Below are positions 30,118-31,722 of a stretch of DNA of 31,722 nt, in pieces. Position numbers and translations under genes: made by a program. The DNA is from Nemertoderma westbladi. Taxonomy: Eukaryota; Xenacoelomorpha; Nemertodermatida; Nemertodermatidae. Each line of letters begins with the position of its first letter. Position 1 is the stretch's first letter. The stretch is from contig JAUCBJ010001669.1 of the NCBI GenBank assembly GCA_032718475.1, positions 1 to 31,722 on the forward strand. The letters are read 5' to 3'. The notes beneath the pieces were generated by a model, which had not been told where the DNA came from, searched no databases, and saw nothing but the letters and a program-made list of their open reading frames with translations.

Positions 30118-31276
30118 CTGTTTTACTGTCTGACTGTGTAGGCCTACTGCAGTACTGTACAGCTGTGCGACTATACCCTGTATGCTGTATACCTGTCTGC
30201 CTGCCTGTAGGCCTATACCGTAATAATTTTAATGCGTAATCTGCTAATCGGCACTCCAGCACTCTGCAGTCTGGCAGTAGGCCTACTAATAATATATTTA
30301 AACAAAGACTACAAAATAATTGTTAAAAATATGGCATTTTAAGAAGTTAAATCTAAATAGGCCTTTCTGCCTATCATCTGATCAGCCTATAAGTATAAAG
30401 TAGGCAGTCAGGCAGTAGGAGCATTCCTATTCACCATTCGGCCGTTCCACCCAACAGCACGACCTACCAAACAGCCCTACACGCTACACGTGTCAGGTGT
30501 CACTACTGACTATGGACTAGGTAGTAGGTACCAAAGCACCAAGTGTCCTATTATATTATACAGTTATAACAGTACCGTATAAGAACTTGCCTTATACAGT
30601 TATACAGTCTGACAGTATCACATCGACATCACTGATGTTTTGTCTGTTTGTTTCAATACGCCGGTCCTTCTGGTACCGGTTAGAAAGTTTGATAAAAGCA
30701 TTTAGGCCTACAGCTACCTGTAATGCCAGAATGAATGAATGAAGACCATACACGACTGTTATAAACACAAGAGCATAAACACAAAGCATAGGCAGATATA
30801 GAGATAGGCATGTAGGCAATGTTATCACATTTGGTAACATGCTGACGAATTTACTCCGTTGCTAGGCTACTTTGATACTTTTGATATTGGAATATGTGAA
30901 TAATTAATACATGCTCCAGCCTATTTATGACCCCGTAGGAATTTTTTATATTACTGAGCTACCCCACATATATGTTTGTTTAGTACTGATATGGCACATT
31001 ATACAAAATTTAGGTAGACATCACCAAACGGTTGCGCTGGTTTTTTAGAGGGCCTTAAACATAGCAACTGAGGAAATTGCCATAGCAATTTTTGGATTTG
31101 TAGCATTTAGTGGCATATTTAGTTTTTTGAAAATACCACAGCAACCAAGTAAAAACGACCTTCAAAGTAACCAGTATTGACAATGTCCGTAGCAACGGGC
31201 TTTAAACGGGCGTAATGCATTTGCAGTGGTCGTCGCGCCATGGGATCAGTCAGTCAGTGTCTTGTCTAGAGACAGA
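30118..31276. other. Non-coding, rich in TAGGCCTA words
   Basis: No gene is seen. AGGCCT occurs at least five times between 30140 and 30710. The frame at 30592-30840 (minus) has no recognisable domain. Confidence 0.5.
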
Positions 31277-31488
31277 GGGGGAAACTGGACGCAAAACCCG
31301 CCTTGGCGAATTAATATCCCGCCTCAATGTTAAATTCTCAATTTAGGGAAAGGAGCAGGTTACAGTGGCACGTTATTTTAACCAAAACAATAAACTAAGC
31401 ACAATAGAACAGGTTACAGTTTTATTTTTGAGAATAATCACCTGTTATTTGCGTCGAATTTCCCCTGGAGAGGGATGAATTTTTATTG
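31277..31488. mobile_element. MITE copy 2 (GGGGGAAACTGG ends), right terminus lost
   Basis: Starts GGGGGAAACTGGACGCAA and follows 17820-18047 closely through GATGAATTTTTATTG. At that point the expected right terminal repeat is replaced by a run of C. The two copies differ by few bases, so the family was active relatively recently compared with most repeats here. Confidence 0.85.
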
Positions 31489-31514
31489 CCCCCCCCCCCC
31501 CCCCCCCCCCCCCC
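31489..31514. repeat. Poly-C tract, about 26 bases
   Basis: An uninterrupted C run exactly where the MITE right end should be. It could be an expansion of the terminal CCCCC or an assembly artefact. Confidence 0.85.
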
Positions 31515-31565
31515 TCATCTGCTTGTCTATCTATCAGATAGTATTTCCAGGTCTATCTTATTCCT

Positions 31566-31682
31566 GAGCCGCTACGCTGAATGGTTAGAGCGTCAGACTT
31601 CCAATTCGGAGGTCACCAGTTTGATCCCACCTGGACGTCATTGCCGACTCTGCAAAAGCTGTACCCAAGAAAAAGTTATAAT
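31566..31682 (+). mobile_element. tRNA-derived SINE, family 2
   Basis: The tRNA-like head has an A-box-like TACGCTGAATGGTTAGAGCG at 31573-31592, an arm with CTTCCAA (TCC anticodon position) and a B box AGTTTGATCCC at 31618-31628. The body TTGCCGACTCTGCAAAAGCT follows and ends in an ATAATAATATGAA tail. The acceptor stem does not close well, and the tail recurs at 28269, so this is a SINE rather than a functional tRNA. Confidence 0.65.
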
Positions 31683-31722
31683 AATATGAAACCACTCATT
31701 CACCCATAAATAACACCAATAA

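Noticed and set aside
31566-31638. Functional tRNA gene
   Set aside because: The acceptor stem does not close, and the same downstream tail occurs elsewhere without a head.
1-31722. CRISPR array, rRNA or an operon-like defence system
   Set aside because: No regularly spaced repeat-spacer pattern, rRNA sequence or clustered co-directional prokaryotic genes were found.

Overview
This window reads as a stretch of animal nuclear genome, AT-rich and crowded with transposon debris. It holds one clearly functional-looking host gene, a two-exon glucose-6-phosphate dehydrogenase (G6PD) on the minus strand (21770-23647). The canonical splice sites, the tRNA-derived SINEs, the LINE with an endonuclease and reverse transcriptase, a Bel/Pao-like LTR element and several families of short inverted-repeat transposons all indicate a metazoan. 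The exact taxon cannot be fixed from the sequence. The palindromic words AGGCCT and ACCGGT look enriched by eye, which may help place it. There is no sign of bacterial operons, rRNA or CRISPR.

Layout from left to right. 1-3.2 kb: an acidic ORF of unknown origin, a 25-bp perfect inverted repeat, five copies of a 60-bp tandem repeat, and a decayed gag-like reading frame. 3.2-4.9 kb: a non-autonomous element with piggyBac-like ends and TTAA/CTAA borders. 6.2-7.3 kb: the 5' part of a LINE on the minus strand. 7.7-10.7 kb: a heavily deleted Bel/Pao-like retroelement on the minus strand with two minisatellites. 12.06-12.87 kb: the 3' half of the same kind of LINE. 12.9-14.1 kb: nested inverted-repeat elements. 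15.0-16.5 kb: a diverged direct repeat. 17.8-18.05 kb: a small MITE whose second copy lies at 31.3 kb. 18.7-20.7 kb: a hAT-like element with 8-bp target duplications that carries a second nested repeat and a SINE. 20.9-21.4 kb: a small element with TTA duplications. 21.8-23.65 kb: G6PD. 24.6-30.1 kb: a LINE split by a 2.67-kb DNA transposon of unassigned superfamily. 31.3-31.7 kb: MITE, poly-C tract and SINE.

The genes do not form a functional cluster. G6PD is the likely housekeeping gene (oxidative pentose phosphate pathway, NADPH supply), and the rest is layered mobile DNA. The most useful signals are the insertion histories: clean target duplications, a LINE reading frame that resumes exactly across an insertion, and two LINE fragments that break next to the RT catalytic box and overlap by only about 48 bp. 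The least explained object is the 2.67-kb element at 26162-28827, with ~50-bp terminal repeats, an apparent 5-bp target duplication and repeated CTCAAATTT motifs.
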